Of a DNA stretch of 64,000 nt, positions 1 through 11,650 are shown one piece after another (position 1 is the first letter of the stretch; every line of letters starts with the position of its first letter). This stretch comes from Daucus carota subsp. sativus (taxonomy: Eukaryota > Streptophyta > Magnoliopsida > Apiales > Apiaceae). The stretch covers positions 5,096,779 through 5,160,778 of the forward strand of contig NC_030383.2 in NCBI RefSeq assembly GCF_001625215.2. Reading direction: 5' to 3'. The translations under genes were made by a program, and so were the position numbers. A model generated the notes under the pieces. It saw only the letters and a program-made list of their open reading frames with translations, did not search any database and had not been told where the DNA came from.

Positions 1-623
1 TTAGATTCAAAAAACTTATTAGTACTATTGTTAGTTTTCTTATTAGGTGAGCTTATGGGGATTTGGATTTTAATATCCGGGGGTATCGGTAATTCCGTGT
101 ATCGGTACTGAAACTTGTATTTTATATTCGTACACCATGTGCATGCATTACTTGCATTAATTATCCCTAACTTGCATTAACATTAAAAAGAATTCATGTA
201 TGTTAACCCCACAATTATGACACATTTTGATGAGCGTAGTTCATCGTTTAAATTTTCTGTATATATCTATATAGAAAATTGGAATATTTCATGCTTTCTA
301 CGATTTGATACTATCAATATATAATTTTAATATATTAATAGATAATATTCTTACAGTTTAGGTTTGATAACTTATTTATAGTCAGAAAAATATATATTAA
401 AATGAACAATTTTGTCACAACTTTTGTTTATTTTATTTACGATTGTTACCGAAATTCCACCTCTAAGATGCCGTATTTTTTGCGCAATTAGCAGCACCGA
501 CGCAAAGAAATCTTGCTGCCCTCCGTGGTAGGAGTATAATTTTAGGCATGGTCATCTGGCATTTAATGCACAGATATGGACTGTCGTTGAATAGATCACA
601 GATAAAGCATATTGAATGTGATA
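1..623. other. AT-rich intergenic DNA, no gene seen
   Basis: No open frame with family resemblance and no convincing TE terminus was seen on either strand. The stretch ends where the duplicated block at 624-1432 begins. Confidence 0.5.
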
Positions 624-1432
624 TATAAAGAATGCATCAACATACAAAAGAAAAAAAAAATAATCATTTTTATACCTGATAAACTGATGATGCAAATGTC
701 GAGAATCGAAACTAATCGGTTGATGTACTGATAATATATCGGAGATTTTTTGAATAATCAGAGATTTTTTTTTGACAAAAAAACTGATATATTAAGAACG
801 TAAATCATCCATCATCCAACAGAATAGAGATTTTTTTTTTGACAGGAAAGCTGATATATTAAGAACGTAAATCATCCATCATCCAACTGAATACACCTTA
901 AATTGATAGGAGCAAATTAGAGATTTTTAGTCAAATTAAAAATGTACTCAATCAATAAATCGGTAAGATATTTTTTAAAATTTAATAAAAAAATAATCGT
1001 TAATTTTTAAATAAATCAGAGATATCTAGAAAAATGTCTAAACTATTTTCAGACTTCAAACAATGTATATTCCATTTCGATATATGGAGCTAAATACACT
1101 ACTTTATTTTTTTGACATAATAATACACTACATGTTACCAAGTTCAAGTATAATATTTCTAGTGTGAAATTCAAAGAAAATTGATATTACAGATTTTCCC
1201 TTCTTAGAAAAGAGAACTGTTGCCAAACAGTTTATATTCGAAAATAAAAAACAAAAAATCTACCCAGGTCTAACACCTTTTTGTTGCTGTGTATAAATGA
1301 TGTAGGGAGTTTTCATCAATGAATATTTACTGTTGAGTTACACAATGTATAGAGTAAATCCCTGCAGGTTCATGTGCAAAGTTATGATAAAATGGTTTCT
1401 GAGATTTATCCAATAGTGCCTAGAGAGCTTTG
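624..1432 (+). repeat. Segmental duplication, copy 1 (decayed ILR1-like 3' flank)
   Basis: This block matches 4681-4850 plus 6809-7421 nearly base for base; the second copy is split by a LINE. The right end carries the last bases of the ILR1-like gene: GTGCCTAGAGAGCTTTGAC, covering the stop codon and last codons read on the minus strand. In copy 2 the coding sequence continues, while here it breaks off into unrelated DNA. Within the block, a unit of about 67 bp occurs twice (about 760-895). Each unit starts with a T-run followed by GACA and TGATATATTAA, which resembles short reversed LINE tails. I infer a tandem duplication in which copy 1 lost the gene body. Confidence 0.8.
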
Positions 1433-1483
1433 ACAAATATATGTGCATAGTCTGTTGTTCTTGACAAATATATGTGCGATTGT

Positions 1484-3540
1484 TCAGCTTCCAAGCAACG
1501 AGGTCGTGGACCAGGTATCAACAATATGATAAATTCTCAAGAACCTCTCCTTGCTCCTCGCAAAGCGCCATTAGTTGGTAATTTTTTTAAGGTTAGTATG
1601 AAGGATCATGTACACTGCCAAATTTCACGGTGTTTATATCATCTACCGCTCTAGACGCACAAGTAGAGGTCAAGTGTTGAAAAACTGTTGGCACTGAAAT
1701 TTGCGACGAAACTGGCAACACAAACAAAAATATTACAGGAACAGAAGAAGGTGTCATTTACCTCTACGCAGTATTATACTCAAATTATACCATATAACTA
1801 AAAAAAAATTTCACTTCTCCTTTTCATTTGCAGCTTATGTGACTTATCCGTATACTAATGGTGGAACTCACGTGTCTCCGAACACTTCCGGTTAGTAGTC
1901 TATCATTCTTTTATCTTATATGATCCGATACTAATTTCAATCATCATGTTCACTTAAGAGTGTAGGACTCCAAGTAGCACTCTAACGTTCCGGGGATCAA
2001 TGATGAGGAGAAGCAATTCTCTTCGCAAAGCATGAAGATTTATGCACCTCACAACATGTCTGAATCTCCAGGTTCTCCTTTCACCTCAACCTGGTGTTTT
2101 GACACGACTACATGAATCAGGTACTAAAAGCATCAACATTCCATGTGTACGCAGTAGACAGAAGCACATCCTGTTGTCAACAGCCATTTTCTTCTTCAAG
2201 TGTTATGGTTCATAATCATCACTCTGGTATGCAGGTCATTTTTATTTTGAAATTGGTCACCTAAAATCCAGTTTGTAATAGATATGATACTTTAGTAATT
2301 AAATATGCACCATGGTATATTCTCGATAGAAGTTAGCTAAAATACAAGATAAATTCACTGATACCAGAAGTTAGCTCTGTTCTCAGCAGGAAAATTGAAC
2401 ATGGCTTCTGCATTGTTCCGGGGTATTGCAGCTTGGCTGGGAGTTTAATTTGCTAGGGGTATTACCTTCTTTATTTTACAACGATATTTCAGTGAGCACT
2501 GCTTTTTAGTAATTTTCCGGTTCTTTTTATTTTTTTTGTAAGACTTTCTTTATTGTTTTATGACATTTAACTTTGGTATTATCTAATAAATAGATGTTCC
2601 ATTGTTTTCTTCTTCGACTTTGGAGAAGACATCAGTACTACTTGGAAGACATCAGCACAATCAAATTGTTATTGGTTTTTGTTGATCATCATTTACGGAT
2701 GTTGTATTTCATAGAACAGAGAATTGTGTTTTTATTTTCTAGGTGTGGTCAGTACTCCTTACTGGCGGGTATCCGACTTCAAGCCTGGATAGACTACTGA
2801 CCTGTATGTTCTGTTTTTTGTTTTTTCTTAATTCTGTTTCAGAGAAAAATGTGATATTAATCACTACAAATAAGTTTTTATCCGGTATTTCAAATCATTT
2901 ATCTTGTTTAACAAGATCTAGATTTCAATTTAATTTGAAACTGATAATAATCTTCTCTTCTCCAAATTTCTTGAATCTTATTGCCGTCCACAGGTTGGTA
3001 TTCTCCTATCCTCATGATCGGTTACTATTGTTTCGATTGATTATTACACAATATCTCTTTAAATAAAAATTATAGTTTTGTTCATTCTGATTAAGCACAG
3101 GTAGCTATATTCTGAGTAATTCGGTCAACATGATTTCATTCTGCAGGCAGATGCATAAGTAGGTATCGTCTTATACTCCCAACTCATCAATTTCATTTTT
3201 TTATGGTGCAAATAACCATTCCAATATAGAATTTTAACTTGAACATTATCCTACAACCTTTAGACAACGTTTGTTCTGGACAAAGTCAAATGTATTCTGT
3301 AGTACTTTACTTTGACCACATCAGGTTTCGGTCACACAAGGTCCTCATCTTCATCTTGATCAAGGGTTCAGAGGAAAAGAGGTGCAGATGAAGAGCAAAA
3401 ATACTTTTGCAGCTCCAAGGAATGTCAGGCCACTTAGTTATACTAGCAACATCAACACAAAACTTGATGTGGTCGGGGAAGTTGCAGACGAGCAGCTGAA
3501 ATCTAATGACAAGTTTAGAAAAATGTTGTTGACAAAATGA
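1484..3540 (+). pseudogene. Decayed multi-exon plant gene, family not recognised
   Basis: Several exon-like segments lie in order on the plus strand. At about 1484-1581, after a CAG acceptor, the frame reads SKQRGRGPGINN and later APRKAPLVG, with an AT-hook-like RGRGP. At 1834-1891 it reads AYVTYPYTNGGTHVSPNTSG. At about 2073-2118 a short CAG-bounded piece runs into a stop unless the frame is changed. At 3325-3540 a clean 72-codon terminal exon begins VSVTQGPHLHLDQG and ends with KSNDKFRKMLLTK and a stop. Acceptors and donors are plausible, but the reading frame does not hold between the middle pieces. This fits the 3' half of a degraded gene. I do not recognise the family. A fragmentary but expressed gene is possible. 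Confidence 0.4.
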
Positions 3541-4500
3541 AAGAAGAGAGAAGTAATACCATAATGATGGTCGTGTAATTCCTCTGGATTGAGCTATACA
3601 AGATTGCTTGGAGTAGATATTAGCAGTTTGACCTCAGTATTCCTAGATTAGCTTTGCACGAAGACATTCTGTTACGTGTGTTAATGTTATCTGATTATAT
3701 GGTGCATCTCACTAATGTTACATGAAGGTGATTGCCTAATGGAACCAACAAAGACAGAAAATCTTCTAATTATAGAAATTCATATGGATGAATGGATTTG
3801 CTTGGTCCAGACCCACACCATTGATATGAATGTCAGTGACTTTTTTCTGGGTAACATTGATATGAATGTCAGTGACTTTTTTCTGGGTAAGCTATCAGAA
3901 TTTTATTATTATCTCGGAAAATCTTAAGTGGCTGCATCAGCAATAACTTGATCTGATGACAGTAAAAGAACCTGAATGACTAAATATAAAGTAGCTACTG
4001 CCACTTAGCAAAAGAGAAAAATAGATCGAGACATGGAGAAAGAGAGCTATATTATTTCATTTAAAATAAAATTGAGCTTGTAATTTACTTTTTTTTGGTC
4101 AGGGAGTTTGTAATTTATTTGATATCATCATTTAAGAGAATATTTGTATTAATTCTATTAATTGTATATTGTAATTTTATTCAGTCCAAAAAAGTGATTT
4201 TTCAAGTGTGGTAGAATGTTTGAGCTTTTCTTTGAATAGACATGTAGATAAATAAAATAATGCTTAATAGAATTTTATAAAAATTAATTTCTTTTTTCAA
4301 TGTTTCACATGAAAATAATTATTATTTTTGATAAAATAATATTTTGATGACGTATATAATATTTATTCATATTAATAATAAAATAGTAATTTAGTAATTT
4401 AATTTGACCCATGTCATTTATAAATAAAATAAATTTAAGTAATAGAAAATTTATAATTGATTAAATAAAATATTTAGAAATTTTATAAAAATATTCTCTT
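3541..4500. other. AT-rich spacer with a 36-bp tandem repeat
   Basis: No gene is recognised. A perfect-looking 36-bp direct repeat occupies 3820-3855 and 3856-3891 and makes an artificial short open frame. The rest is A/T-rich DNA without clear termini. Confidence 0.5.
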
Positions 4501-4559
4501 AACATATATATAGGGTTTTGGTGTAACTAATTTCCAAAACAATAACAACAAAACAACAG

Positions 4560-4680
4560 AACAACAAAACAATATAAAAAATATATAACAACAAAACAAC
4601 AAAACAATTAAAAAGAAAAAAAAAAGCAAAATCTTAATGGATGCACCTAGAGCACGCTAAGCGCGGGCAAAAATACCTAG
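4560..4680 (+). mobile_element. Helitron-like 3' terminus
   Basis: The sequence ends GCACGCTAAGCGCGGGC, a short spacer, then CTAG at 4677-4680 followed by host T. That matches the plant Helitron 3' end: an imperfect GC-rich hairpin, then CTRR, then T. Upstream is a purine-rich stretch with repeated ACAACAAA. The 5' TC end was not located, so element length is unknown. It abuts the left edge of duplication copy 2, so its insertion may set that boundary. Confidence 0.45.
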
Positions 4681-4850
4681 TATAAAGAATGCATCAACAT
4701 ACAAAAGAAAAAAAAAATAATCATTTTTATACCTGATAAACTGATGATGCAAACGTCGAGAATCGAAACTAATCAGTTGATGTACTGATAATGTATCAGA
4801 GATTTTTTGAATAATCAGAGATTTTTTTTTGACAGAAAAACTGATATATT
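4681..4850 (+). repeat. Segmental duplication, copy 2, left part
   Basis: Matches 624-about 800. The homology is interrupted at 4851-6808 by a LINE insertion and resumes at 6809. Confidence 0.8.
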
Positions 4851-4996
4851 AAGAACGTATTTCTACTGTTGTAGGTAAAACATCTCGCGCCGCTCGCCAT
4901 ATTAAGTTAACAACCTTCCCTGGTAATTCCATTCTCCAAATCCTTCTCCAGAAAGCTTTCTCAGTACATTCAGCTTCTCCCTGAATACATCGATAA

Positions 4997-5459
4997 GAGC
5001 ATCTCCAAGGGTGTTATGTATATTTGTTAGCTATAATATGATATATAGATAATCATCTAAAATTATAGCTAAGAGGTTCTAAGTTCACTCCAATGGTGTT
5101 ATGTATAATTATATTATCTAAAATTATACATAATACCTTTAGAGGTTTTACAAATGTAGCTACCCCAATTTTTTTTTTTTTTTTGACTAATATGGCTTAT
5201 AAGCCTTACAATTGAGTATCTGTTCTTAGACAATCTCGAAGTGAGCCAGAGTCGAACCCAGAACCTGGGCCAACAGAGGATAAGCCCTTAACCACCGGGC
5301 TATCCAATCGTGCTCTAGCTACCCCAATTTTAGTTATCTATATTTTTTTGCTAAGGGGTAATGGTTGGAGACTAGAATTTTTACCTATTATCTAAAATGT
5401 GCGACATAGATGCCACATAAACACTTTTACCTAAGAGGTCTAATGCCTTGGAGTTGCTC
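4997..5459. mobile_element. Harbinger-like MITE inside the LINE
   Basis: Terminal inverted repeats begin GAGCATCTCCAAGG and end CCTTGGAGTTGCTC. A TAA duplication flanks the element (4994-4996 and 5460-5462), as expected for PIF/Harbinger-type elements. Removing it rejoins the minus-strand LINE frame. A close relative without the internal SINE lies at 37745-38058. Confidence 0.8.
5172..5315 (-). mobile_element. tRNA-derived SINE nested in the MITE
   Basis: On the minus strand there is a box A-like GATAGCCCGGTGGTTAAGG (5285-5304), a box B-like GGTTCGACTCTGG (5246-5258) and a 3' A tail (T-run at 5172-5184). A 15-bp target duplication, TAGCTACCCCAATTT, flanks it (5157-5171 and 5316-5330). The sibling MITE at 37745-38058 has the same site once and uninterrupted, which proves insertion. 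Internal RNA polymerase III boxes are the expected promoter of such elements. Confidence 0.85.
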
Positions 5460-5898
5460 TAACAACTTTTAACCGAAAATTCACCCTTATCATCTAGTAT
5501 CCAATACCAGGAATCACTTCTGCTGCGTATAGGAATAGGAATCTGCTTTATTAGCCTCTTGTCACGATCATTACACAAATCATTCAACACATCTTCGTCC
5601 CATTTACTCCCATGCTCATCCATCAGATTTCACCTTTGTATATTGTAACTCCTCTGGCATTGTGGTCGTTAAATTCTCATTTTCGAAACAGGGCAACCAA
5701 GGATCTTTCCACACCATTGTATCGTCTCCATTTCCAATTCGTCTACGGGTTCCTTTCTTTATCACTTCTTGTGCTTCCAGTATACTACGCCAAACATAGC
5801 TCGGGTTACTACCCATTTTCGCACCAAGAAAATCAGAGTTTGGGTAATACCTTGCTTTCATTAACTTAGTAACCAAAGGATTACTATTGTTAATCAGA
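5440..5898 (-). pseudogene. Inverted LINE fragment: region just before zf-RVT
   Basis: Read on the minus strand from about 5898, the frame gives RLINNSNPLVTKLMKARYYP and then YVWRSILEAQEVIKKG, IGNGDDTMVWKDPWLPC. This is the segment that joins RT to zf-RVT in plant L1 elements. After a frame break near 5616 it continues DEHGSKWDEDVLNDLC and later DSWYWILDDKGEFSVKSC. Beyond the MITE (4997-5459) the same strand gives WRMELPGKVVNLIWRAARD and LPTT near 4870-4980. In protein order this leads straight into the plus-strand piece at 5913, confirming that one LINE was split and inverted. Confidence 0.8.
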
Positions 5899-5912
5899 CG
5901 CAGAGTAAGCAC

Positions 5913-6764
5913 GTGAATGTAGATACAAGATGTGGTTGGTGCCAAATAAATTCAGAAACTGCAGTTCATGTGTTGTTTGAGTGTACATTTGCAAAAGAAA
6001 TCTGGGAGATGCTACGACTTCAGAACGTTATTCACACAGAAGAAGGGGACTCAGTGTTGTGTGTGTTGAAGAGAGCGCTACAATCTGCAAGCAAAGAACA
6101 AGGTCTGCTAATAGGACTGTTATGCTGGTGCTTATGGTTTCGCCGGAACAAATGGGTGTGGGAAAGAAATAATATGTCAACATTTGGCATAAAATCACTG
6201 GCTGTAAACATGTTGACAGATTGGAGAAAGGCGTTGGAGCAAGGGGAGCGACGTACAGGAGGAGTACAGGTGCAGCAACGACAATGGTCTAAACCACCCG
6301 CTGGTTGGCTAAAGGTTAATATCGATGCTTCTTGCAGGCAAGGGAATGAATGGATAGGCGCAGGGTGTGTGGTCAGAGATGAGGAAGGTAGGTTTGTTCG
6401 TGCACGAACTACAGTAGTCAGAGGACGGGCATATGCAAGGGAAGCCGAAGCTTTGAGCCTCAAAGAAGCATTATCCTGGATGAAAACGTGGAGGCACAAC
6501 AAGTGCATTTTTGAGTCAGACTCTAAGGTACTGATAGATGCAATTCGAGCTGGCCAAGGCAAGTCAATTTTTGACACTCATGTGGAGGATTGTAGGGAAT
6601 TACTTAAACACTTTGAGGATGTGTTAGTTGTCTTTGTAAATCGATCTGCGAATAGTGTAGCCCATGAGTTAACAAAGGCTGCTTATTCTATGTCAGGTCC
6701 TCAGGAATGGTTATACGCTGCTCCTGAATTTATTATCTGTAACCTTGCCCTAGAGGCGATTTGA
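5913..6764 (+). pseudogene. LINE polyprotein 3' part: zf-RVT end and RNase H
   Basis: About 283 codons. The N-terminal part (DTRCGWC through HVLFECTFAKEIW) is the end of the zf-RVT zinc-binding region of plant non-LTR reverse transcriptases. From about residue 130 (WLKVNIDAS) comes an RVT_3-type RNase H domain. Its acidic and His residues appear in order: NIDAS, EAEALSLKEAL, ESDSKVLIDA, and NSVAHELTK. The open frame ends with a stop shortly before the polyA tail. It has no promoter and lacks the upstream RT, so it is a fragment. A minus-strand open frame over the same DNA is a shadow. Confidence 0.85.
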
Positions 6765-6808
6765 TTAATGCAAGTACGACTATTTCAAAAAAAAAAAGAA
6801 CGTATTTC

Positions 6809-7421
6809 ATCCATCATCCAACAGAATAGAGATTTTTTTTTGACAGGAAAGCTGATATATTAAGAACGTAAATCATCCATCATCCAACAGAATACACCTT
6901 AAATTGATAGGAGCAAATTAGAGATTTTTAGTCAAATTAAAAATGTACTCAATCAATAAATCGGTAAGATATTTTTTAAAATTTAATAAAAAATTAATCG
7001 TTAATTTTTAAATAAATCAGAGATATCTAGAAAAATGTCTAAACTATTTTCAGACTTCAAACAATGTATATTCCATTTCGATATATGGAGCTAAATACAC
7101 TACTTTATTTTTTTGACATAATAGTACACTACATGTTACCAAGTTCAAGTATAATATTTCTAGTGTGAAATTCAAAGAAAATTGATATTACAGATTTTCC
7201 CTTCTTAGAAAAGAGAACTGTTGCCAAACAGTTTATATTCTAAAATAAAAAACAAAAAATCTACCCAGGTCTAATACCTTTTTGTTGCTGTGTATAAATG
7301 ATGTAGGGAGTTTTCATCAATGAATATTTACTGTTGAGTTACACAATGTATAGAGTAAATCCCTGCAGGTTCATGTGCAAAGTTATGATAAAATGGTTTC
7401 GGTGCCTAGAGAGCTTTGACA
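6809..7421 (+). repeat. Segmental duplication, copy 2, right part
   Basis: Matches about 800-1432 with few differences. It runs without a break into the last exon of the ILR1-like gene at 7406. Confidence 0.8.
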
Positions 7422-10400
7422 GCATGGTCATCCAAGTAAGAGATTGCAACAATGGCGTGCAGAGCTGCTCCTATAGGCAGGACATCCTCATCAAGTACAA
7501 ATTTCGGAGAATGGAGTGGCTTATCTGAGTTGAGAGTCTCATTTCTTATACCAACAAAGAAAAATGCAGCTGGCATCTTTTGAGAAAAGAAGCTGAAATC
7601 TTCCGCTGCCATAGTCATAGAAACCTCGTGCACTTTACTTTTTCCAAGCAAAATTTCGCCCACCCTCTTTGCATGTCCGTACAGACCTTCATCGTTAATT
7701 GTAGGAGGGTAAAATCTTACGCTACCACCGCTCATAAAATCTACCACTCCAGTACATCTGTGTACAGCTGCTTGTGCCTCAATTACCTGTTCAATAGCAG
7801 AAGTGTGGTGAGTGTGGTGTGGTTCAATCACAGATGAGAATGCAGTAGAATGTCTCATTTATTAGAGCAATATGCATAATTAGTAGATATAAGACCACGA
7901 GTTCGTCCCAAAAGAATATTATATAATCATTCACAAGCAACTTGCGAGATAAGAATTTGTGCCTTCCCAATAAGAGATGTCATGCTAACCACTAGTTGCA
8001 AACACAAATTTTATGAGGAAATTTTAGCAGATGAATTAATAGGTGAGGAGCAAGAAATTCAGGAAAAGAAAATTTGTGTACAGTAAAAAACCATAAAAGG
8101 CATGGCATACGGTGACTTAAAGTACACGAATCCATGGCCTAATAGGTTGCCCAAAAGCCATTCATGCAAACATTTGAATCTTGCAGTACGAGCTGGTAAC
8201 TATTTTTCTTTTTAATTTTAAGTGTGAATGACAACTGACAATTGCCAAGATAACATCAGCATGAAGCGACTAACTTTCCCTTGCCTTCATACAGAGATGT
8301 TCAACACATTTAAGGTAAGTTTTTCACTTGTATATGAGCTTTCTTCCTACTCAAGAGTGCGAGAATTTGTGATAAGTGTTTCCTTACTTCTAGCAAACTT
8401 TCTAGCTTTTGCTTAGTGATTCCTCCCAGAGTTCGCTTCTAGGCTCTAGTAACCTTTCTGCAAGTTTTTCACCAATTTCAAGGCAATCAAACAGTGATAT
8501 AGAGTTTGTAGGTTTAGAATCCTAATTTTCCGATTGTTCATAACAGGATGCATTATAAGCATCAAGGAAGGAACGCTGCTCATAATCATGCAGGTGGGAG
8601 CTAGATAGCTCACTTATTCTGGTTTGATATATCTAATTTTTCTGTGTTTAGATATTCAAAATTGATGTTTCAAATATATAATTATACAAACATCTAGGGA
8701 ATAAAACATTGTTATATAATATATTTTAAACAATATTGTACCTCTTTGATTCTTTGTTGAAGGAAGAGTAAACCTTCTAATGTTGTGCTACGATAGGAGC
8801 CACCAAATCTCACTTTCTCGGGGATTACATTTCCAGTGTTTCCACCTTCCATGAAAGTGACTGAGACAACCTAAATAAGGGTTACATTCATTAAATGGTA
8901 TCAGAAAAAAATATTACTCAAGTGCAGATGCACATAATTATGTAACAGTCTCATTATAGCCTCCAATAACTAGTTTTATTTTCATCGACTCTGTCACCCT
9001 CATCTAAGGGAACATGAAAGAAAATGCAAATGACTAAATCCATGTAAAATTGCGAAAATTTTAACAAAGTACCCGGGCCTCCAGAGGATCTGTCTCTCGT
9101 GAAACAATCTGTTGGAGTGCAATGATTGACAAGGCAGCGGCCAGCGTTGGATCTATAGTTTCGTGGGGTGCAGCTGCATGTCCGCCAATCCCCTGAATTA
9201 CAGCAGAAAACCTGGCTGAGCCAGCAAGAAGGGGACCAGGTTTTGAACCAATTGTACCAGTGGGCAAATCTGGCCAAACATGCAATCCAAATATGGCCTG
9301 TAATTTGTCCACATTACTCTCTTGTAGCATATGATAAGCACCGGCACGGCCCTCTTCCCCAGGTTGGAAGACAAGATTAACAGTTCCCTTCAGTATAATT
9401 ACAAACAATAGTGTCATCAAACAAAAATATGAGAGATCATATACGAACTACAAGTTCTGCTTCTGAAATCATGACTTGTCCTTGATGACATAAGTTGGAC
9501 CTTAAGCTTACCTTTAACTCAGCTCTTCTGTCATTAAGTAGTTTAGCAGCTCCAAGCAGCATTGTAACATGTGCATCATGTCCACAAGCATGCATTTTAC
9601 CATTAATTTTGCTTTTGTGTTCCCATTCCACCAATTCCTTTCAAATGCAAATATTGCTACATAAGTAAATTAACTTTCTTTCTGAAGAGCGCTATGAAAG
9701 GCGCCAGAACAAGAAGCAAAAGAAATATGTAAAATCTTTCTGATTACTCATATTGTTATCACTTTTTTAGGATTCAGTCAACCATGTTCGGTAGAAATGA
9801 ACTCTTGGAGGGGTAGTTCTCCCCGCTTTCTCTGACTATTATGCACACTTATCTCTGGACAGAAAGTGCCACATATAGAAGGGAATGCTTTTTGAGTAAT
9901 GTAATTAAAGTTTTTGATTTAGGTTACAGCTTAATATTTCATCATATGCTTCCAAAGTTGCTGCTATCTATAATTTAACTAATACAAGGTATGACCAACT
10001 TTTAAAGATTATAAGCAATTTCTATCTACAGAATTAAGTTATATATTTCAAGGTTAGTATCCGTAATAGTTCTTACATTCTCAAACTTCCCACAATGTTA
10101 GTAACAACTTTCAACATATTTGGTTTTGGACCATCATCCTTCAAATTTCAAATAGGTGTATCGACACAGATTTGGTTTAAAGACCATCATCCTGCAACTT
10201 TCATATATTCATATACACTCATTTCTAGCCACAGCTACAGGATATATTCGTCAGGTACCAAAGAACCAACTCTCACATACAGTACAATAGTACATAACTT
10301 TTCAAATAAGTACAAATTAAAAAATTCTACCGGCTTCTAACTTTACCGAGAAATATAGGTTCAACTAAGTTTGTGATAAATCATTTGCACAGTTTACACT

Positions 10401-11242
10401 GAGATATACAGACAATCCAAAATTAAATTTTAAACTGAAATATTTTAGCGCCAACTATTCAGAACCTCACTCCTTTTTGACACGCATTTTAGAAGACATC
10501 ATAATCCAGCTACATAAATTATATATTTTTTTGGAATAAAATTTTATGCAAGAAAAGAAATTGAAATTAAATTGTAAAATTATATTTTTTTTCCGAGAAA
10601 CAATATCATATTTTATATACCAATAATAAAGAGCACCATAATATAGGAATAAAATGTGGTACACATGGATATTTTCTGGTAGAAAATGCTAGCCATCCCA
10701 AAAATTGTTAAATGTATGATTAGTTCCGGTCATACTAAGCATCACGGACCTGTACCACGTCGTTTGGAAAAAAATTTGAAACAAAATTTGGGATTCACGG
10801 AGTATTCTTTTTCTTACAAGACATGTAAACAGAAGAGGGCATCATGTCAAATAGTGCTATGTAAGCAAAAAAAAACCTGAATAGGAAGGGCATCCATGTC
10901 AGCTCGAAGAGAGAAGAAAGGGGGCCCACCAGAGCCAATAGAAGCTATGAGCCCTGTCTTGGCAACTGGCCAATTGTAGTCAACTCCAATCGAGTCAAGC
11001 TCCGATCTGATGAGTTGACTCGTCTCATGTTCTTCAAAAGAAAGCTCTGGGTACTCATGCAACCTCCTCCTTACCCTTTTTAGCCACCCGAAGAAGTTCT
11101 CGTTTTTGGCCGAGTCAAGAAGCTGCTGACTCACTAACCCAATCTCCGATTCTGACTCGGTAGCACCAACCCATGAATTTGATTCCGACAGAGACACTGT
11201 CAGCAACAACAGTAGATAACACAACAGCCTTGGCTTCCGCAT
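7406..11242 (-). CDS. ILR1: ILR1-like IAA-amino acid hydrolase, copy A
   Basis: M20D peptidase that releases free auxin from IAA-amino acid conjugates, usually in the ER lumen. Five exons by splice signals: 11242-10877, 9637-9512, 9387-9073, 8870-8742, 7786-7406, totalling 438 aa, the normal family length. The N-terminus is hydrophobic ([13 protein letters not shown]), a likely signal peptide. Then come [13 protein letters not shown] and [12 protein letters not shown], the metal-binding HACGHDAH in exon 2, QPGEEG and GLHVWP in exon 3, the lid domain with GGHAAAPH, and AEDFSF with LPIGAALH near the C-terminus. The exon 2 to 5 phases are identical to the neighbour at 11651-14320, so the two are tandem duplicates. 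The C-terminus (HAVKAL) lacks a KDEL/HDEL tail, so ER retention is uncertain. QPGEEG and the ELVEWE motif resemble ILR1 more than IAR3, from memory. Confidence 0.93.
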
Positions 11243-11650
11243 GATGGAGTTCCAAGTTCCAACTCCAAGTGAATGTGTCTTTTGACTCTTTTCTCTTAGA
11301 ATTATCAGGATCTTTTCTCTTTTTCTTATCTTATTAATATTTTACTTTGTGTCAATAAACTAAAAAATTTAAGACGATGGATGTTTGGCCGACTTTTAAT
11401 TCCACCTTCTAGGCTTAGGCTTATAAGTCATTACAGTTGCTGTAAAAAACTTTTAAATTATTAATCTAATTATTATAGTAATTTTGTTTCTCTTCGAAAT
11501 GATTTAATTTATTTAAATGATATCTCGTAAATCCAACAATCTTTTCGCACATGAGATTCCAATTCTTTCTATCTTCAGGTATACACTACTTGGTTCTCAT
11601 TCTGCTTTTTCTTTACACCATTCTTACTAGTTGATACATCTGTCTAACTT

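Larger units (their letters stand above)
4851..6808 (+). mobile_element. 5'-inverted (twin-primed) L1-type LINE
   Basis: A 13-bp target-site duplication, AAGAACGTATTTC, flanks the insert at 4851-4863 and 6796-6808. The empty site is visible in the first duplication copy near 796. A poly-A run precedes the right repeat, so the 3' end lies to the right. The right part (about 5890 onward) encodes the 3' end of a plant LINE polyprotein on the plus strand. The left part (about 5898 down to 4864) encodes more upstream polyprotein on the minus strand. A 5' segment inverted relative to the polyA-tailed 3' segment is the signature of twin priming. The left half is further interrupted by a MITE. Both halves carry frame breaks, so the copy is dead. 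Confidence 0.85.

Noticed and set aside
5616-5945. Treating the minus-strand LINE piece as an independent gene or second LINE insertion
   Set aside because: It shares one target duplication and one tail with the plus-strand piece, and the protein order is continuous, so a single inverted insertion explains both.
6032-6577. 181-codon minus-strand open frame
   Set aside because: It lies antisense to the LINE RNase H coding sequence, which has clear motifs; it is a shadow.
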